DNA from: Faecalibacterium sp. UBA1762 | Lineage (GTDB): Bacteria; Bacillota; Clostridia; Oscillospirales; Ruminococcaceae | Length of the DNA: 64,000 bases | Assembly: GCA_002314755.1 (NCBI GenBank) | Contig: DCHC01000041.1 | Span: forward strand, 1 to 64,000 | Direction of reading: 5' to 3' | Part shown: piece after piece, positions 33,714-43,435 of the stretch | Layout of the letters: every line of letters begins with the position of its first letter | Position numbering within the stretch: position 1 is the first letter of the stretch | Notes under the pieces: generated by a model | What the model was told of the DNA's origin: nothing | The model's database searches: none | The model's input: the letters and a program-made list of their open reading frames with translations, nothing else | Made by a program: the position numbers and the translations under genes

Positions 33714-36700
33714 ATGCCGGATTGGACCAAACAACAACAAATAGCCATTGAGGATCGGGGTGGCACTTTACTACTGAGCGCCGCCGCAGGCAGCGGTAAA
33801 ACTGCCGTACTGACCCATCGGGCTGCCGATATTTTGGCAGATGAACAGCTTGGTGTTCTTGCCGACCGCCTGCTGATTGTCACCTTTACCAACGCGGCCG
33901 CCGCCGAACTGCGCGCCCGTATGGCTATCGCGCTGGATAAAAAACTGCAGGATAAACCCAATAGCAGCTGGCTACGCCGCCAGAAATTGCTTTTGGGCAA
34001 GGCCTCTGTCTGTACCGTGGACAGTTTTTGCATGGATCTGCTGACCCAACACTTCACCCAGACAGAGCTGCCGGTAGGTTTTTCGGTTTTACGCCCGGCC
34101 GAAGAGGCTGCCCTGTTGGAAGAAGCCATGAGCGAAACCCTGGAGGAGGCGTATACCGATCCGGATTTTTGCCTTTTCTCCTCCCAGTACGGGAAAGCCC
34201 GCAGTGACGCCAGTGCCGAAGCCGCTATTACCCGACTGTTTGAAGTCACCCGTGCCATGCCCTACCCGGAGCAATGGTGGGCGCGGCTGAAAACAGACTG
34301 GGCACCCGGTCAAAAACCCGGGGAAAGCCTGTGGGGAAAGACCGTTTTAGCCGCCGCTGAAACTCTATTAAACGGTATTATCCGCCGACAGCAGCAGGCT
34401 CTGGAGTTGGTGTCTCAGCTGGAAAAAGCCGACAGGGCAATAACCGTACTGACCACAGAGCTTTCCATATCTGAAAAACTGTTGGAATCCGTACGCGCCG
34501 CAGACTGGGATAGCTGCTGTCAAAATACAATGGTCAGTTTTGACCGTTTCATCCTTCCGAGAGGTCTGGAACAGCAGCTGGCTGACCCCATCAAGCTGCT
34601 GCGCAATACGGCAAAGGATAAATTGAAAAGTCTGTCCGAAACCTATTTTGTAACTGACAGCGCCGCCTTTGAACAGGAATGTCAGCGTTGTCAGCCTATG
34701 GTCATTGCTCTGGAAAAAGCCGTGCGCCGTTTTTCTGAAATTGTCTGGGCCAAAAAGGTAGAAAAAGGCAGCTTTTGCTTTTATGATTTTGAACACGAGG
34801 CCTTGAAGCTGCTGCTGGACGAATACGGACAACGCAAGCCCCTTTCGCTGGAGCTATCAGAAAAATACGAAGCGGTCATGGTAGATGAATATCAGGACAC
34901 CAATGATCTTCAGGATACCCTGTACTATGCTTTGGCAAAACCGGACTGCTCTAACCTGTTCTTTGTGGGCGACGTCAAACAGAGCATTTACGGCTTCCGG
35001 GATGCCAGACCGGAATATTTCATTCAAAAAAAGGATACTTTTTCCCCGTATGATGGGGTTACCTATCCCGCTACCGTCCTGTTGAGCAACAACTTCCGCT
35101 CAACCGGCGCTGTTATCGGCAGTGTAAACGACATCTTTATCCCGCTCATGCGGCGGGAGACGGGCGGCGTGCTTTACGACGACAGCGAAAAGCTGGTACC
35201 CGGTCTCAGTAATTATGCACTGGACACTCCCTGTGAGGTGTTGATTACAGATATCACCCCGCCAGAAAAAGAGAAAGACTGGATTGTCCCGCCGGAACTG
35301 GTCTTGCGGGAAAAACAGCAACAGGATGACCGTTTCACCGTTGCCCAAACCATAGCCCAAATGCTGCGGGAGGGCTGTGAGGTCCGGGATGGCGATACTC
35401 TGCGTCCCTGCCGTGCCGGAGATTTCTGTATTCTGCTACGCAGTCCCAGTTCCACCGCACAAAAATACGCGGACGCGCTCGCCGAACAAGGTATCCCCAC
35501 CTTTTACCGGGCGCAGGATTCGCTGCTCGCCGACCCGCAGGTCGACCTGCTGCTGAGCTTTTTGCGTATTCTGGATAATCCCGGGCAGGATATCCCCCTA
35601 GCAGCTGTGTTGTTGTCTCCCCTTTTCGGCTTTACGCCACAAAATCTGGTTGATATCCGTTTGAACCGTCGCAAAGGCAGCCTGTACACCGCACTTTTGC
35701 ACAGTGACTTACCCATCGTCACAGATTTTCTTGCCCGGTTGCGTCTGTTGCGTCGGCGCAGTCTCGGCCTGCCTGTTCAGGATATCTGCGCCCTTGTGTT
35801 AGACGACACCGGTCTTTATGAGCTGACCGGAGCGCTGCCCGGTGCAGAAAGCAGCCGTCAGAATCTGCGTTTGTTCCAAAGTATTGCTGCCCAGTATGCA
35901 GGCAGTAACGGTCTTGCCGGTTTTTTGCGGTTGGTGGATTCCGCCATAAAAAACGGCAAATCTTTGACCGACCACCAAGGACAAAATGCCCCTACCGACC
36001 GGGTTCAGATCATGAGCATCCACGGCAGTAAGGGTCTGGAATTTCCCATTGTCATCATGGCTAACCTGGATCGCGGCTTCAATCAGCAGGATTTACGCGG
36101 AACCCTGCTTTGCCATAACCGGCTGGGCGTTGCTTTTCACCTGCTGGATGAGGATCGGGAAACCGGTACCCGACAGCTGGTTCCCACCCTGGCAGTCCGT
36201 GCCATGGCGCTGCAGATGCGACAGGACTTGGTCAATGAAGAGATGCGGCTGATGTATGTGGGACTGACACGGGCTAAGGATCGGCTGCTGCTTTCCTGGT
36301 CGGAGAAAAAGCCCCTGGAGGCGGTAGGAAGTGCCGTTCTGGCAGATTGCAACGGCATGCCGGATTTGATGGAGCTACAGAGCATAGGTAATAACATGAG
36401 TCACTGGCTATTGCTTGCCCTGATGCTGCACCCCGATGCAAAGGATCTGCGCAGCGAAACCGACCTGCCGGAGCCCCCTTTCTGTTTCAAACCAGAAGGG
36501 CATTTTCATATTCAGATTCTGCCCTATTCCGTTCCGTCTGCCGAAACCAAGGAAGCTGTTTTCTCTGCCGAACCCGATGCGGATCTGCTGCAAACCTTGA
36601 GAGAAACCCTGAGCGCTCCCCCTGCGGTACCTGTCTCTTTGCCGGTAAAGGTCAGCGTGTCCTCTCTTGCCCACAAGGAGCTACAGCCCGTCCTTGCCGT

Positions 36701-37241
36701 TCCCTCCTTTATGCAAAAGCAGGATAAAACTGCGGCGCAGCGCGGTACTGCCATGCACAAGTTTTTGCAGCTGGCTAACCTGGCTGAAGCTCGCAAAGAT
36801 CCGGATGCTGAGCTTGCCCGTTTGGCACAGGGAGCCTACCTTTCCAAGGAGGAGCTTGCGGTTTTGAACAAAACTGTCATCCGACATTTTTTGCAAAGCG
36901 ACCTGGTCAGCCGAATGCTGACTGCCGATACCCTGCTGCGCGAATATGAATTTATCGAACGGATACCTGCCTGCCTGGTAGATGAAACGCTAGCCGGTAC
37001 CCCTGTAGGTCAGGAATCGGTTTTCCTGCTGGGTATCGCCGATTGCATTATCCTGAAGGACGGCTGCGCTGAGCTGGTGGATTATAAAACCGACCGCGGC
37101 AAGGACGCCGACCGGCTGCTGGAGGCCTACGCAGACCAGCTGAAGCTGTATCGGACCGCCATTACCAAACGGTTGGGCGTGCCGGTCACCCGCACTGTTA
37201 TCTATTCTTTGGCCCTTAACTGCGAAATTGAAGTACCGTAA
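33714..37241 (+). CDS. addA: ATP-dependent helicase/nuclease subunit A (AddA)
   Basis: A 1175-residue UvrD-like superfamily 1 helicase with a C-terminal RecB nuclease domain; the 3'-5' motor of AddAB. Motifs in order: Q-motif WTKQQQIAIE, Walker A SAAAGSGKTAVLTHR, TFTNAAAAEL, Walker B VDEYQDTN, GDVKQSIYGFR, SIHGSKGLEFPIV, MYVGLTRAKDRL, and nuclease GIADCIIL with ELVDYKTDRG. Length is as expected (about 1200). Two bases separate it from addB; the operon ends with a terminator at 37252. Confidence 0.97.
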   Translation: MPDWTKQQQIAIEDRGGTLLLSAAAGSGKTAVLTHRAADILADEQLGVLADRLLIVTFTNAAAAELRARMAIALDKKLQDKPNSSWLRRQKLLLGKASVCTVDSFCMDLLTQHFTQTELPVGFSVLRPAEEAALLEEAMSETLEEAYTDPDFCLFSSQYGKARSDASAEAAITRLFEVTRAMPYPEQWWARLKTDWAPGQKPGESLWGKTVLAAAETLLNGIIRRQQQALELVSQLEKADRAITVLTTELSISEKLLESVRAADWDSCCQNTMVSFDRFILPRGLEQQLADPIKLLRNTAKDKLKSLSETYFVTDSAAFEQECQRCQPMVIALEKAVRRFSEIVWAKKVEKGSFCFYDFEHEALKLLLDEYGQRKPLSLELSEKYEAVMVDEYQDTNDLQDTLYYALAKPDCSNLFFVGDVKQSIYGFRDARPEYFIQKKDTFSPYDGVTYPATVLLSNNFRSTGAVIGSVNDIFIPLMRRETGGVLYDDSEKLVPGLSNYALDTPCEVLITDITPPEKEKDWIVPPELVLREKQQQDDRFTVAQTIAQMLREGCEVRDGDTLRPCRAGDFCILLRSPSSTAQKYADALAEQGIPTFYRAQDSLLADPQVDLLLSFLRILDNPGQDIPLAAVLLSPLFGFTPQNLVDIRLNRRKGSLYTALLHSDLPIVTDFLARLRLLRRRSLGLPVQDICALVLDDTGLYELTGALPGAESSRQNLRLFQSIAAQYAGSNGLAGFLRLVDSAIKNGKSLTDHQGQNAPTDRVQIMSIHGSKGLEFPIVIMANLDRGFNQQDLRGTLLCHNRLGVAFHLLDEDRETGTRQLVPTLAVRAMALQMRQDLVNEEMRLMYVGLTRAKDRLLLSWSEKKPLEAVGSAVLADCNGMPDLMELQSIGNNMSHWLLLALMLHPDAKDLRSETDLPEPPFCFKPEGHFHIQILPYSVPSAETKEAVFSAEPDADLLQTLRETLSAPPAVPVSLPVKVSVSSLAHKELQPVLAVPSFMQKQDKTAAQRGTAMHKFLQLANLAEARKDPDAELARLAQGAYLSKEELAVLNKTVIRHFLQSDLVSRMLTADTLLREYEFIERIPACLVDETLAGTPVGQESVFLLGIADCIILKDGCAELVDYKTDRGKDADRLLEAYADQLKLYRTAITKRLGVPVTRTVIYSLALNCEIEVP

Positions 37242-37251
37242 AACAGAAAGT

Positions 37252-37288
37252 CCGGACAGAGAGATTTTTCCCTGTCCGGCACTTTTTT
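37252..37288. terminator. Terminator after addA
   Basis: CCGGACAG/CTGTCCGG, loop with an internal T run, then CACTTTTTT. Lies between convergent addA and dut. Confidence 0.85.
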
Positions 37289-37297
37289 AACCACATT

Positions 37298-37738
37298 TTA
37301 TTTTGTTCCGGTACTGCCAAACCCACCTGCGCCTCTCTGGGTCTCGTCCAGCATCTCTGTCTCATCAAATTCCACCGGCAAAAACGGCATGATTACCAAC
37401 TGGGCGATCCTGTCTCCGTTTTCCACCCGCCGTGCCGTCTCGCTGTCATTGTGCAGCGCGATCATGTACTCCCCACGGTAATCACTGTCTGCCACTCCTA
37501 CACAGTTGGCAGGCCGCAAGCCCTGTTTTGCCGCAAGACCGCTGCGCGCAAAAATAGCACCGAAGTATCCGTCCGGTACCGCTATGGCAAGGCCGGTGCC
37601 CACCATAGCTGTCGTATGAGGCTCAATATCCAGATGCTCCTGCTGCATACAGGCATATAGATCGTAACCAGCTGCCTTTTCCGAACCCCGTGTGGGCAAT
37701 TTTGCGGTCTCCCGCAGCTTCTGTACGGAGATTTTCAT
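37298..37738 (-). CDS. dut: dUTP diphosphatase
   Basis: A 146-residue trimeric enzyme that hydrolyses dUTP to dUMP and pyrophosphate, keeping uracil out of DNA and feeding dTMP synthesis. The five family motifs are readable: AAGYDLYA, FARSGLAAKQGL, GVADSDYRGE, RVENGDRIAQLVI and the flexible tail RGAGGFGSTG. Single gene with its own promoter, over which an inverted repeat lies. Confidence 0.96.
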   Translation of the reverse strand: MKISVQKLRETAKLPTRGSEKAAGYDLYACMQQEHLDIEPHTTAMVGTGLAIAVPDGYFGAIFARSGLAAKQGLRPANCVGVADSDYRGEYMIALHNDSETARRVENGDRIAQLVIMPFLPVEFDETEMLDETQRGAGGFGSTGTK

Positions 37739-37776
37739 CTTACTTATTATTCCTCGTCTTTCTTTTCCTGAACGTT

Positions 37777-37817
37777 GTTGTCAATAATAGCATAGACAAC
37801 TTTTTCTTTCCTGTCAA
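37777..37817 (-). promoter_or_regulatory. dut promoter with overlapping inverted repeat
   Basis: Minus strand TTGACA (37812-37817), 17-base spacer, TATGCT (37789-37794). GTTGTC at 37777-37782 and GACAAC at 37795-37800 are perfect inverted half-sites flanking the -10, a plausible repressor site. Confidence 0.6.
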
Positions 37818-37915
37818 GTGGTCATTCTGCCTGTACAACCAGGGGAAATGGGCACCCTGCCAAAAAATATGTCTCATATTGATTAAATATTGGCACCCGA
37901 AAGGGCCGAAAACTG

Positions 37916-37945
37916 TTGCCCTGCTCCCTGCTTTAGGTGTACAAT
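37916..37945 (+). promoter_or_regulatory. Candidate promoter of the transketolase pair
   Basis: TTGCCC, 18-base spacer, TACAAT. In the leader, AAACGG/CCGTTT plus a T run near 37978-37998 forms a small terminator-like hairpin. Confidence 0.45.
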
Positions 37946-38030
37946 ATACTTGAGTAAATTTGGCTGTATGCCGGTGGAAACGGATAAGCCGTTTTTCAAT
38001 ACATACGCCTAACCGAAAGGATATGACAAG

Positions 38031-38873
38031 ATGACGAGCGAACAACGTAAGGAATTGCAGGCTTTGGCCTGTCGGGTACGCATGGGCGCAGTAGAAGGTA
38101 CCCACGCAGCCAAGTCCGGCCATCCGGGTGGCAGCCTGTCCGCTGCCGAGGTTTTTACCTGGCTCTATTTCCGTGAGATGAAGATTGATCCCTCTAATCC
38201 CCAAATGGCAGACCGCGACCGGTTTGTTCTTTCCAAAGGACACACCGCACCCGGTCTGTACGCCGCTTTAGCTCTGCGCGGTTTTTTCCCTGTAGAGGAG
38301 CTGAAAACCCTGCGTGCCATCGGCAGCCGTTTGCAAGGCCACCCCAACCGCAACCTGACCCCTGGTATTGATATGTCTACCGGCAGTCTTGGTCAGGGTA
38401 TTTCCACTGCCTGTGGCATGGCTTTGGGTGCAAAAAAGGCTGGTACTGCGCAGCGGGTATACACTCTGCTGGGAGACGGCGAGATCGAAGAAGGTCAGGT
38501 CTGGGAGGCTTTGATGTTTGCTGCTCATAACAAATTGGATAACCTGTGTGTTATCATTGACAACAACGGTCTGCAGATCGACGGCCGTATCGCCGATGTG
38601 ATGAGCCCCTATCCCATTGATGAAAAAGTCAGAGCCTTCGGACTGGAATGTGTCTGCGTCGACGGTAATGATTTTGATGAGCTGGAAGCCGCCTTTGCCC
38701 ATGCCCGCGAAACCGAAGGTAGGCCCACCTGCATTATTATGAAAACTGTTAAGGGCAAGGGTGTCAGTTTTATGGAGAACCAGGTCGGCTGGCACGGTAA
38801 AGCCCCCAATGACGAGCAATACGCGCAGGCCATGCAGGAGCTGCAGGCTCAGCTGAACGCTTTGGAGGTGTAA
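38031..38873 (+). CDS. Transketolase, N-terminal subunit
   Basis: A 280-residue subunit carrying the pyrophosphate half of the thiamine diphosphate site: GHPGGSLSAAE (30-40), GSLGQGIS, and GDG(148-150)...NNG(178-180) that binds magnesium and diphosphate. Transketolase moves two-carbon units between sugar phosphates; in anaerobes lacking an oxidative branch it makes pentoses. The single-chain enzyme is split into two genes here, as in many Clostridia and archaea. Start at ATG behind CGAAAGGA. The C-terminal subunit follows after four bases. Confidence 0.95.
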   Translation: MTSEQRKELQALACRVRMGAVEGTHAAKSGHPGGSLSAAEVFTWLYFREMKIDPSNPQMADRDRFVLSKGHTAPGLYAALALRGFFPVEELKTLRAIGSRLQGHPNRNLTPGIDMSTGSLGQGISTACGMALGAKKAGTAQRVYTLLGDGEIEEGQVWEALMFAAHNKLDNLCVIIDNNGLQIDGRIADVMSPYPIDEKVRAFGLECVCVDGNDFDELEAAFAHARETEGRPTCIIMKTVKGKGVSFMENQVGWHGKAPNDEQYAQAMQELQAQLNALEV

Positions 38874-38877
38874 TAAG

Positions 38878-39825
38878 ATGGCTGAAGTAAAAAAAATAGC
38901 AACCCGTGACGCCTACGGTGCAGCCCTGGCTGCCCTGGGTGCTGCGCATGAGGATCTGATCGTTCTGGATGCTGACCTGGCAGAGGCCACCAAAACCGGC
39001 GTTTTCAAAAAGGCTTTTCCCGACCGCCATGTGGATTGCGGCATTGCCGAGGGCAATATGATCGGTGTTGCTGCAGGTCTTTCTACTATGGGCTATGTTC
39101 CCTTTGCCTCCAGCTTTGCCATGTTTGCTGCAGGCCGTGCTTTTGAGCAGGTTCGTAACACACTGGGCTATCCCAACTGCAATGTCAAGATCGGTGCCAC
39201 CCATGGCGGCATCTCGGTCGGCGAAGACGGCGCTTCTCACCAATGCTGTGAGGATTTTGCCCTGATGCGCAGCATTCCCGGTATGACTGTTATCTGCCCG
39301 GCCGACGCAGTTGAGGCCGAGGCCGCTGTCCGCGCAGCCTATGCCCATAACGGTCCTGTGTATCTGCGCTTTGGTCGTTTGGCTGTACCCGTGATCAACG
39401 ATGCCGCTGATTACAAATTTGAACTTGGCAAGGGTATTACCCTGCGCCAGGGTAAGGATCTGACCATCATCGCCAACGGCCTTCTGGTTGCCGAGGCTTT
39501 GTCTGCCGCCGAAACACTTGCCGCCGAGGGGATTGACGCGCGGGTGATCAATATTCACACCATCAAACCCTTGGATACTGATCTGGTTCTGCAGTCCGCC
39601 AAAGAAACCGGTCTGCTGATCACCGCAGAGGAACACAGTGTAATCGGCGGTCTAGGAGAGGCTGTCTGCGCCGCAGTTGCGGAGAGCTGCCCTGTTCCGG
39701 TACGCCGTATCGGTGTCAATGATGAGTACGGCCACTCCGGCCCGGCTGCCGAGCTTTTGAAACAGTTCGGCCTATCTGCCGATCATATTGCTCAGGTCGC
39801 CCGCGAGGCTGCCAAAGCTCGCTGA
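38878..39825 (+). CDS. Transketolase, C-terminal subunit
   Basis: A 315-residue subunit with the pyrimidine-binding and C-terminal domains: CGIAEGNMIGVAAGLS holds the catalytic glutamate that activates the thiamine ring, ATHGGISVGEDGASHQ the conserved middle, and YLRFGRLAVP plus EHSVIGGLGEAV the C-terminal domain. It starts four bases after the N-terminal subunit with GGAGGTG upstream, so equal amounts are made. The unit ends in a strong terminator. Confidence 0.95.
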   Translation: MAEVKKIATRDAYGAALAALGAAHEDLIVLDADLAEATKTGVFKKAFPDRHVDCGIAEGNMIGVAAGLSTMGYVPFASSFAMFAAGRAFEQVRNTLGYPNCNVKIGATHGGISVGEDGASHQCCEDFALMRSIPGMTVICPADAVEAEAAVRAAYAHNGPVYLRFGRLAVPVINDAADYKFELGKGITLRQGKDLTIIANGLLVAEALSAAETLAAEGIDARVINIHTIKPLDTDLVLQSAKETGLLITAEEHSVIGGLGEAVCAAVAESCPVPVRRIGVNDEYGHSGPAAELLKQFGLSADHIAQVAREAAKAR

Positions 39826-39899
39826 ACCGTAAGCCATTTTAGTCGTAATCACGAAAGCACACCGAGAGCTTTTCCCGATGCGCTTCTTTTTGAAAAAAT

Positions 39900-39938
39900 G
39901 CCGTCCCCTTTGCACAAAAGGGGACGGCACTGTTTTTT
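39900..39938. terminator. Terminator between transketolase and TRAP genes
   Basis: GCCGTCCCCTTT pairs with AAAGGGGACGGC around a short loop, then CACTGTTTTTT. Confidence 0.92.
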
Positions 39939-39954
39939 AGAGAAGAACCGATTT

Positions 39955-42063
39955 TTATGCCGCAGCGGCATTCTTTTGGCCGCCCGCAACCTGAAAAACA
40001 GCCACAATGGCGATCAAGCCAATACCGATCACATCGGTCAATGCGTTGGGAGTAACCATCATCAGACCGCCGACCAAAAGCGGAATGCGCTGCCACAAAG
40101 GCACCGGTCGGCGCATAAAGCCCTCCATACCGGCAGAAATGGCATATATGCCGATTAAAGCAGTCACTACGATACGCACAATTTCAAACACGCTGACATC
40201 ACCAATCACCAGCAGCATTTCGGGGCTATAGGCAAAAATATACGGAACGATAAACGCGGTAATAGCCAGCTTGGTTGCGGTTACACCGGTTTTTAACGGA
40301 TTAGAATGGGCAATGGCAGAACCTGCATAGGCTGCCAGAGCAACCGGCGGGGTAATATCGGCCACAATGCCGAAATAGAAAACAAACATATGTGCGGCCA
40401 GTGGAGGAATGCCCATCTCCACCAGGATCGGTGCGGTAATGGTTGCCATGATGACATAGTTTGCCGTGGTGGGAACACCCATACCCAGTACAATACAGCA
40501 AAGCATGGTCAGGAACAAGGCGATAAAGGTGCCCTTTTGCGCAAGGGGAACAATCACCGTGATCAGGGTAGAGCCCAACGCGGTCATGGAGACGACACCG
40601 GAGATAATACCCGCCATACCGCAGGCACCGGCAACGCCTACCGAGCTTTGGGTGCCGCTCTTCAGGCTGTCCATCACCAGGGTTGGGGTCAGGATAGCGC
40701 CCTTTGTCAAAAAGCTGCAGCCCAGCGCGGTCAGCATACCGAAGAAAATAGAAAGTCCCATATCCAAAGCGGCAATCTTCCACAGTACCAGCAAAACCGC
40801 CAGCGGCGCAAACGGCAGTACCAGCAGCACTGCATCACTGCCCTTTGCTTTACCGGTGAACAGCGCAACCACCCGCTCGCGGTCGATCAAGCTGACGATC
40901 AAAGCAAACAAAATAGCAAAGCAGGCGGACATACCAGCGGTAAAGTAGTTCATACAGATAACCAGAACGACCACCGGCAGCAGCAGATAACCGTTTTGTG
41001 CCAGAAGCTTAAAGAACTTGGGCATAGCCTCCTTCGGCAGGCCCTCCAGACCCAGACGCTTGCCTTCAAAATGCACCATCATAAAGATGCCGGTAAAATA
41101 CAACACTGCCGGCAAAATTGCGGCGATTACAATGGTGAAGTAGGAATAACCGGTAATCTCTGCCATTAGGAACGCTGCTGCGCCCATAATGGGAGGCATA
41201 ATCTGACCGCCGGTAGAGGCAGCCGCCTCAACCGCAGCGGCAAACTCCGGCTTATAGCCGGTCTTTTTCATCGTGGGGATGGTAAAGGAACCGCTGCCCA
41301 CTGTGTTGGCCACCGAAGAGCCGGAATACATACCCATCAGCGCGCTGGAAATAACCGCCACCTTAGCCGGTCCGCCTACGCTGGCGCCAGCCACAGAATT
41401 TGCCAGATCCACAAAGAATTTACCGATACCGGTTTTCTCCAGAAAAGCGCCCAAAATGATAAACAACACAATAAAGGATGCACAGACCGTCACCGGCGTG
41501 GAGAAGATACCGCAGTTCATATTATAAAACAGGTTATAAATCAGGTTGCGCAGTGCGGTACGGGGATTATTCTGCAGCAGATAGACTACGCCGTAGATAA
41601 TAAATGCGCCAGCTACACACAAAATGGGCAACCCCAACGCACGGCGGCACATCTCTGCAAGCAGCAGCAGGCCCAAAATACCCAATATGATCTCTACTAT
41701 GCCCAAACGCTGTGCCATCATAATGATGGCTTTTTGCCGCATGGTATAGCTGCAATAAACAATAAGGGAACCGCATGCCAATAGGATATCATACCAGGGA
41801 ACCATATCCCTGGGGGCAGCCTTTCGGGAGGCGGGGTATTTTAAAAAGCCTACGAAGAGGGTCAGCCCCATAAACAAGGGCAGACGGGTATAAGGCGTTG
41901 CGCCGGATACCACCATCGTCAGTACCAGCATAATCACAGCATAGGCGATAAATAGCATATCGACGATTTTTTTACGCCGACCGGTCAAGGGACGGCTGGT
42001 ACTGTCCCTGTCCAGCTCCGCCAATAACTCTTCGGCGGATTTTTCCTTTTCGATCTCGCTCAA
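39955..42063 (-). CDS. TRAP transporter permease, fused 4TM/12TM type
   Basis: A 702-residue membrane protein in which the small (DctQ-like) and large (DctM-like) TRAP permease subunits are one chain, the usual partner of TAXI binding proteins. About 16-18 helices are visible. ILGAFLEKTGIGKFFVDLA, SVANTVGSGSFTIPTMKKTGY and ASTGGQIMPPIMGAAAFLMAE are split here but are typical of the large subunit. The N-terminus is charged and cytoplasmic. It would use a sodium gradient to bring in a carboxylate or amino acid. It follows the binding-protein gene, but a terminator-like hairpin lies between. Confidence 0.93.
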   Translation of the reverse strand: MSEIEKEKSAEELLAELDRDSTSRPLTGRRKKIVDMLFIAYAVIMLVLTMVVSGATPYTRLPLFMGLTLFVGFLKYPASRKAAPRDMVPWYDILLACGSLIVYCSYTMRQKAIIMMAQRLGIVEIILGILGLLLLAEMCRRALGLPILCVAGAFIIYGVVYLLQNNPRTALRNLIYNLFYNMNCGIFSTPVTVCASFIVLFIILGAFLEKTGIGKFFVDLANSVAGASVGGPAKVAVISSALMGMYSGSSVANTVGSGSFTIPTMKKTGYKPEFAAAVEAAASTGGQIMPPIMGAAAFLMAEITGYSYFTIVIAAILPAVLYFTGIFMMVHFEGKRLGLEGLPKEAMPKFFKLLAQNGYLLLPVVVLVICMNYFTAGMSACFAILFALIVSLIDRERVVALFTGKAKGSDAVLLVLPFAPLAVLLVLWKIAALDMGLSIFFGMLTALGCSFLTKGAILTPTLVMDSLKSGTQSSVGVAGACGMAGIISGVVSMTALGSTLITVIVPLAQKGTFIALFLTMLCCIVLGMGVPTTANYVIMATITAPILVEMGIPPLAAHMFVFYFGIVADITPPVALAAYAGSAIAHSNPLKTGVTATKLAITAFIVPYIFAYSPEMLLVIGDVSVFEIVRIVVTALIGIYAISAGMEGFMRRPVPLWQRIPLLVGGLMMVTPNALTDVIGIGLIAIVAVFQVAGGQKNAAAA

Positions 42064-42140
42064 CGGTACACTCTCCTTTGTTTTGGCGATGTTTTTTTGC
42101 CTTTGGACAAAAAGCTAAATGATAACACATTCAAACTGTC

Positions 42141-42176
42141 TAAAACGCCCGGCGGGGATATTCTCTCCACCGGGCG
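42141..42176 (-). terminator. Intercistronic terminator between TAXI and permease genes
   Basis: Minus strand CGCCCGG...CCGGGCG with inner TGG/CCG pairing, followed by TTTTA. It probably lowers permease transcripts relative to the binding protein. Confidence 0.7.
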
Positions 42177-42206
42177 CGTCTTCAGCTTATTTCACTGATG
42201 TTCGAC

Positions 42207-43199
42207 TTACAGAATGCCGATCTCTTTGTAGTACTTTTCGGCACCGGCATGCAGGGGAACATTGCCCACGGTGACAAATGCGGCATTGACATCCATGCCC
42301 TTACCGACAGCGTGTGCCTCTGCAATAGAATCGGCGTTCTCCCACAGAGCCTTGGTCATCTGATAAACCACATCCTCGGACAGCTCGTTAGAGACAATAT
42401 AGGTAGCGGTAACACCGATGGTCTTGACGGTCTCGCCTTCGGGGATGAAGCTGTACTGATCATGGGTGATGGGTTGTACAGAGTAAACCTCGTACTTGCC
42501 GTCGATCTTGTTATCTGCAATAAACTGCGCCATAACATCGTCGTCCAGGCTTAGCAGATAGACGTCCATAGAGGTGGCCAGCTCAGTAATTGCAGTGGTA
42601 GGCGCGCCGGAGGTAAAGAAGAAAGCATCCAGCTTACCGTCCTTCATAGCGTCCGCAGAGTTACCGACAGACAGGTTATTCTGCTGAATATCCTTATCGA
42701 TATCCACGCCGTAAGCAGCCAGCAGATTTTTGGCGTTATTGTAAACACCGGAGCCCACATCGCCGACAGAGACACGCAGACCGGCCAGGTCAGCCAAAGA
42801 CTTGACCTGATCCTTCAAGTCAGCGCGGACAACAATTTGCACTACCTCAGAGTAAACCTCGCCCATGACAGAGAAAGAAGTGATGGCATTTGCAAAATTC
42901 TCGGCATCCAAACCGTTGAAGGCGTTAATCATGGTATCGTTTTGGACAATGGCCATGGTGTAATCGCCATCCTCAATACCGTTGATGTTGGCAACAGAGC
43001 CACCGGTGGAGACGACATTGTAGGTCAGGCCAGTCGCATTGCCCAGAATAGTGCCCACCGCATTGGTGTAGGCATAATAGGTGCCGGTGGTACCGCCGGT
43101 ACCAACCAGAATGGTATCTGTTTTGCCGCCGACAGCGCAGCCGGTCAGCATGCCGCAGCACATTACCAGTACCAGCAGCAGCGCAAAAAACTTTTTCAT
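42207..43199 (-). CDS. TAXI family TRAP transporter solute-binding lipoprotein
   Basis: A 330-residue extracellular binding protein tethered by lipid. The signal peptide ends in the lipobox MLTGC. The family signature GTGGTTGTYYAYTNAVGTIL starts right after the mature N-terminus, followed by VVSTGGSVANINGI, and LRVSVGDVGSGVYNNA in the middle. TAXI proteins bind glutamate, related acids or unknown ligands. Start at MKKFFALLL behind TTGGAGGAA. First gene of the TRAP unit, with its own promoter. Confidence 0.94.
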   Translation of the reverse strand: MKKFFALLLVLVMCCGMLTGCAVGGKTDTILVGTGGTTGTYYAYTNAVGTILGNATGLTYNVVSTGGSVANINGIEDGDYTMAIVQNDTMINAFNGLDAENFANAITSFSVMGEVYSEVVQIVVRADLKDQVKSLADLAGLRVSVGDVGSGVYNNAKNLLAAYGVDIDKDIQQNNLSVGNSADAMKDGKLDAFFFTSGAPTTAITELATSMDVYLLSLDDDVMAQFIADNKIDGKYEVYSVQPITHDQYSFIPEGETVKTIGVTATYIVSNELSEDVVYQMTKALWENADSIAEAHAVGKGMDVNAAFVTVGNVPLHAGAEKYYKEIGIL

Positions 43200-43254
43200 A
43201 ATCGGTTCCTCCAATTTTATCCTAATATTTTTGTGTGCTAAAAAACTTGTATAC

Positions 43255-43283
43255 AATATACACCAAAACAGATATCTTGGCAA
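43255..43283 (-). promoter_or_regulatory. Promoter of the TAXI-TRAP unit
   Basis: Minus strand TTGCCA, 17-base spacer, TATATT, about 55 bases before the start. Confidence 0.65.
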
Positions 43284-43371
43284 TAGGTTTTTGAAAAAAG
43301 ATTGACTTTTTTCCTGTATTTTTTCTATTTCAAAGTTTTTCTGTCAAAGGCGAAGTCACGATGCCGATGGC

Positions 43372-43404
43372 AAAGGGGCTGCAACAAACTGCAGCCCCTT
43401 TTTA
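43372..43404. terminator. Terminator after the CsoR-family gene
   Basis: Perfect AAAGGGGCTGCA/TGCAGCCCCTTT stem with a six-base loop and T tracts. Ends the long minus-strand transporter operon. Confidence 0.88.
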
Positions 43405-43435
43405 CGTTATATGGACCAACCATGCTGTGGCAACA

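Noticed and set aside
40306..41169. Plus-strand frame of 287 codons opposite the TRAP permease
   Set aside because: Composition (Gly, His, Gln rich) mirrors the antisense of a membrane protein; no start signal or motif.
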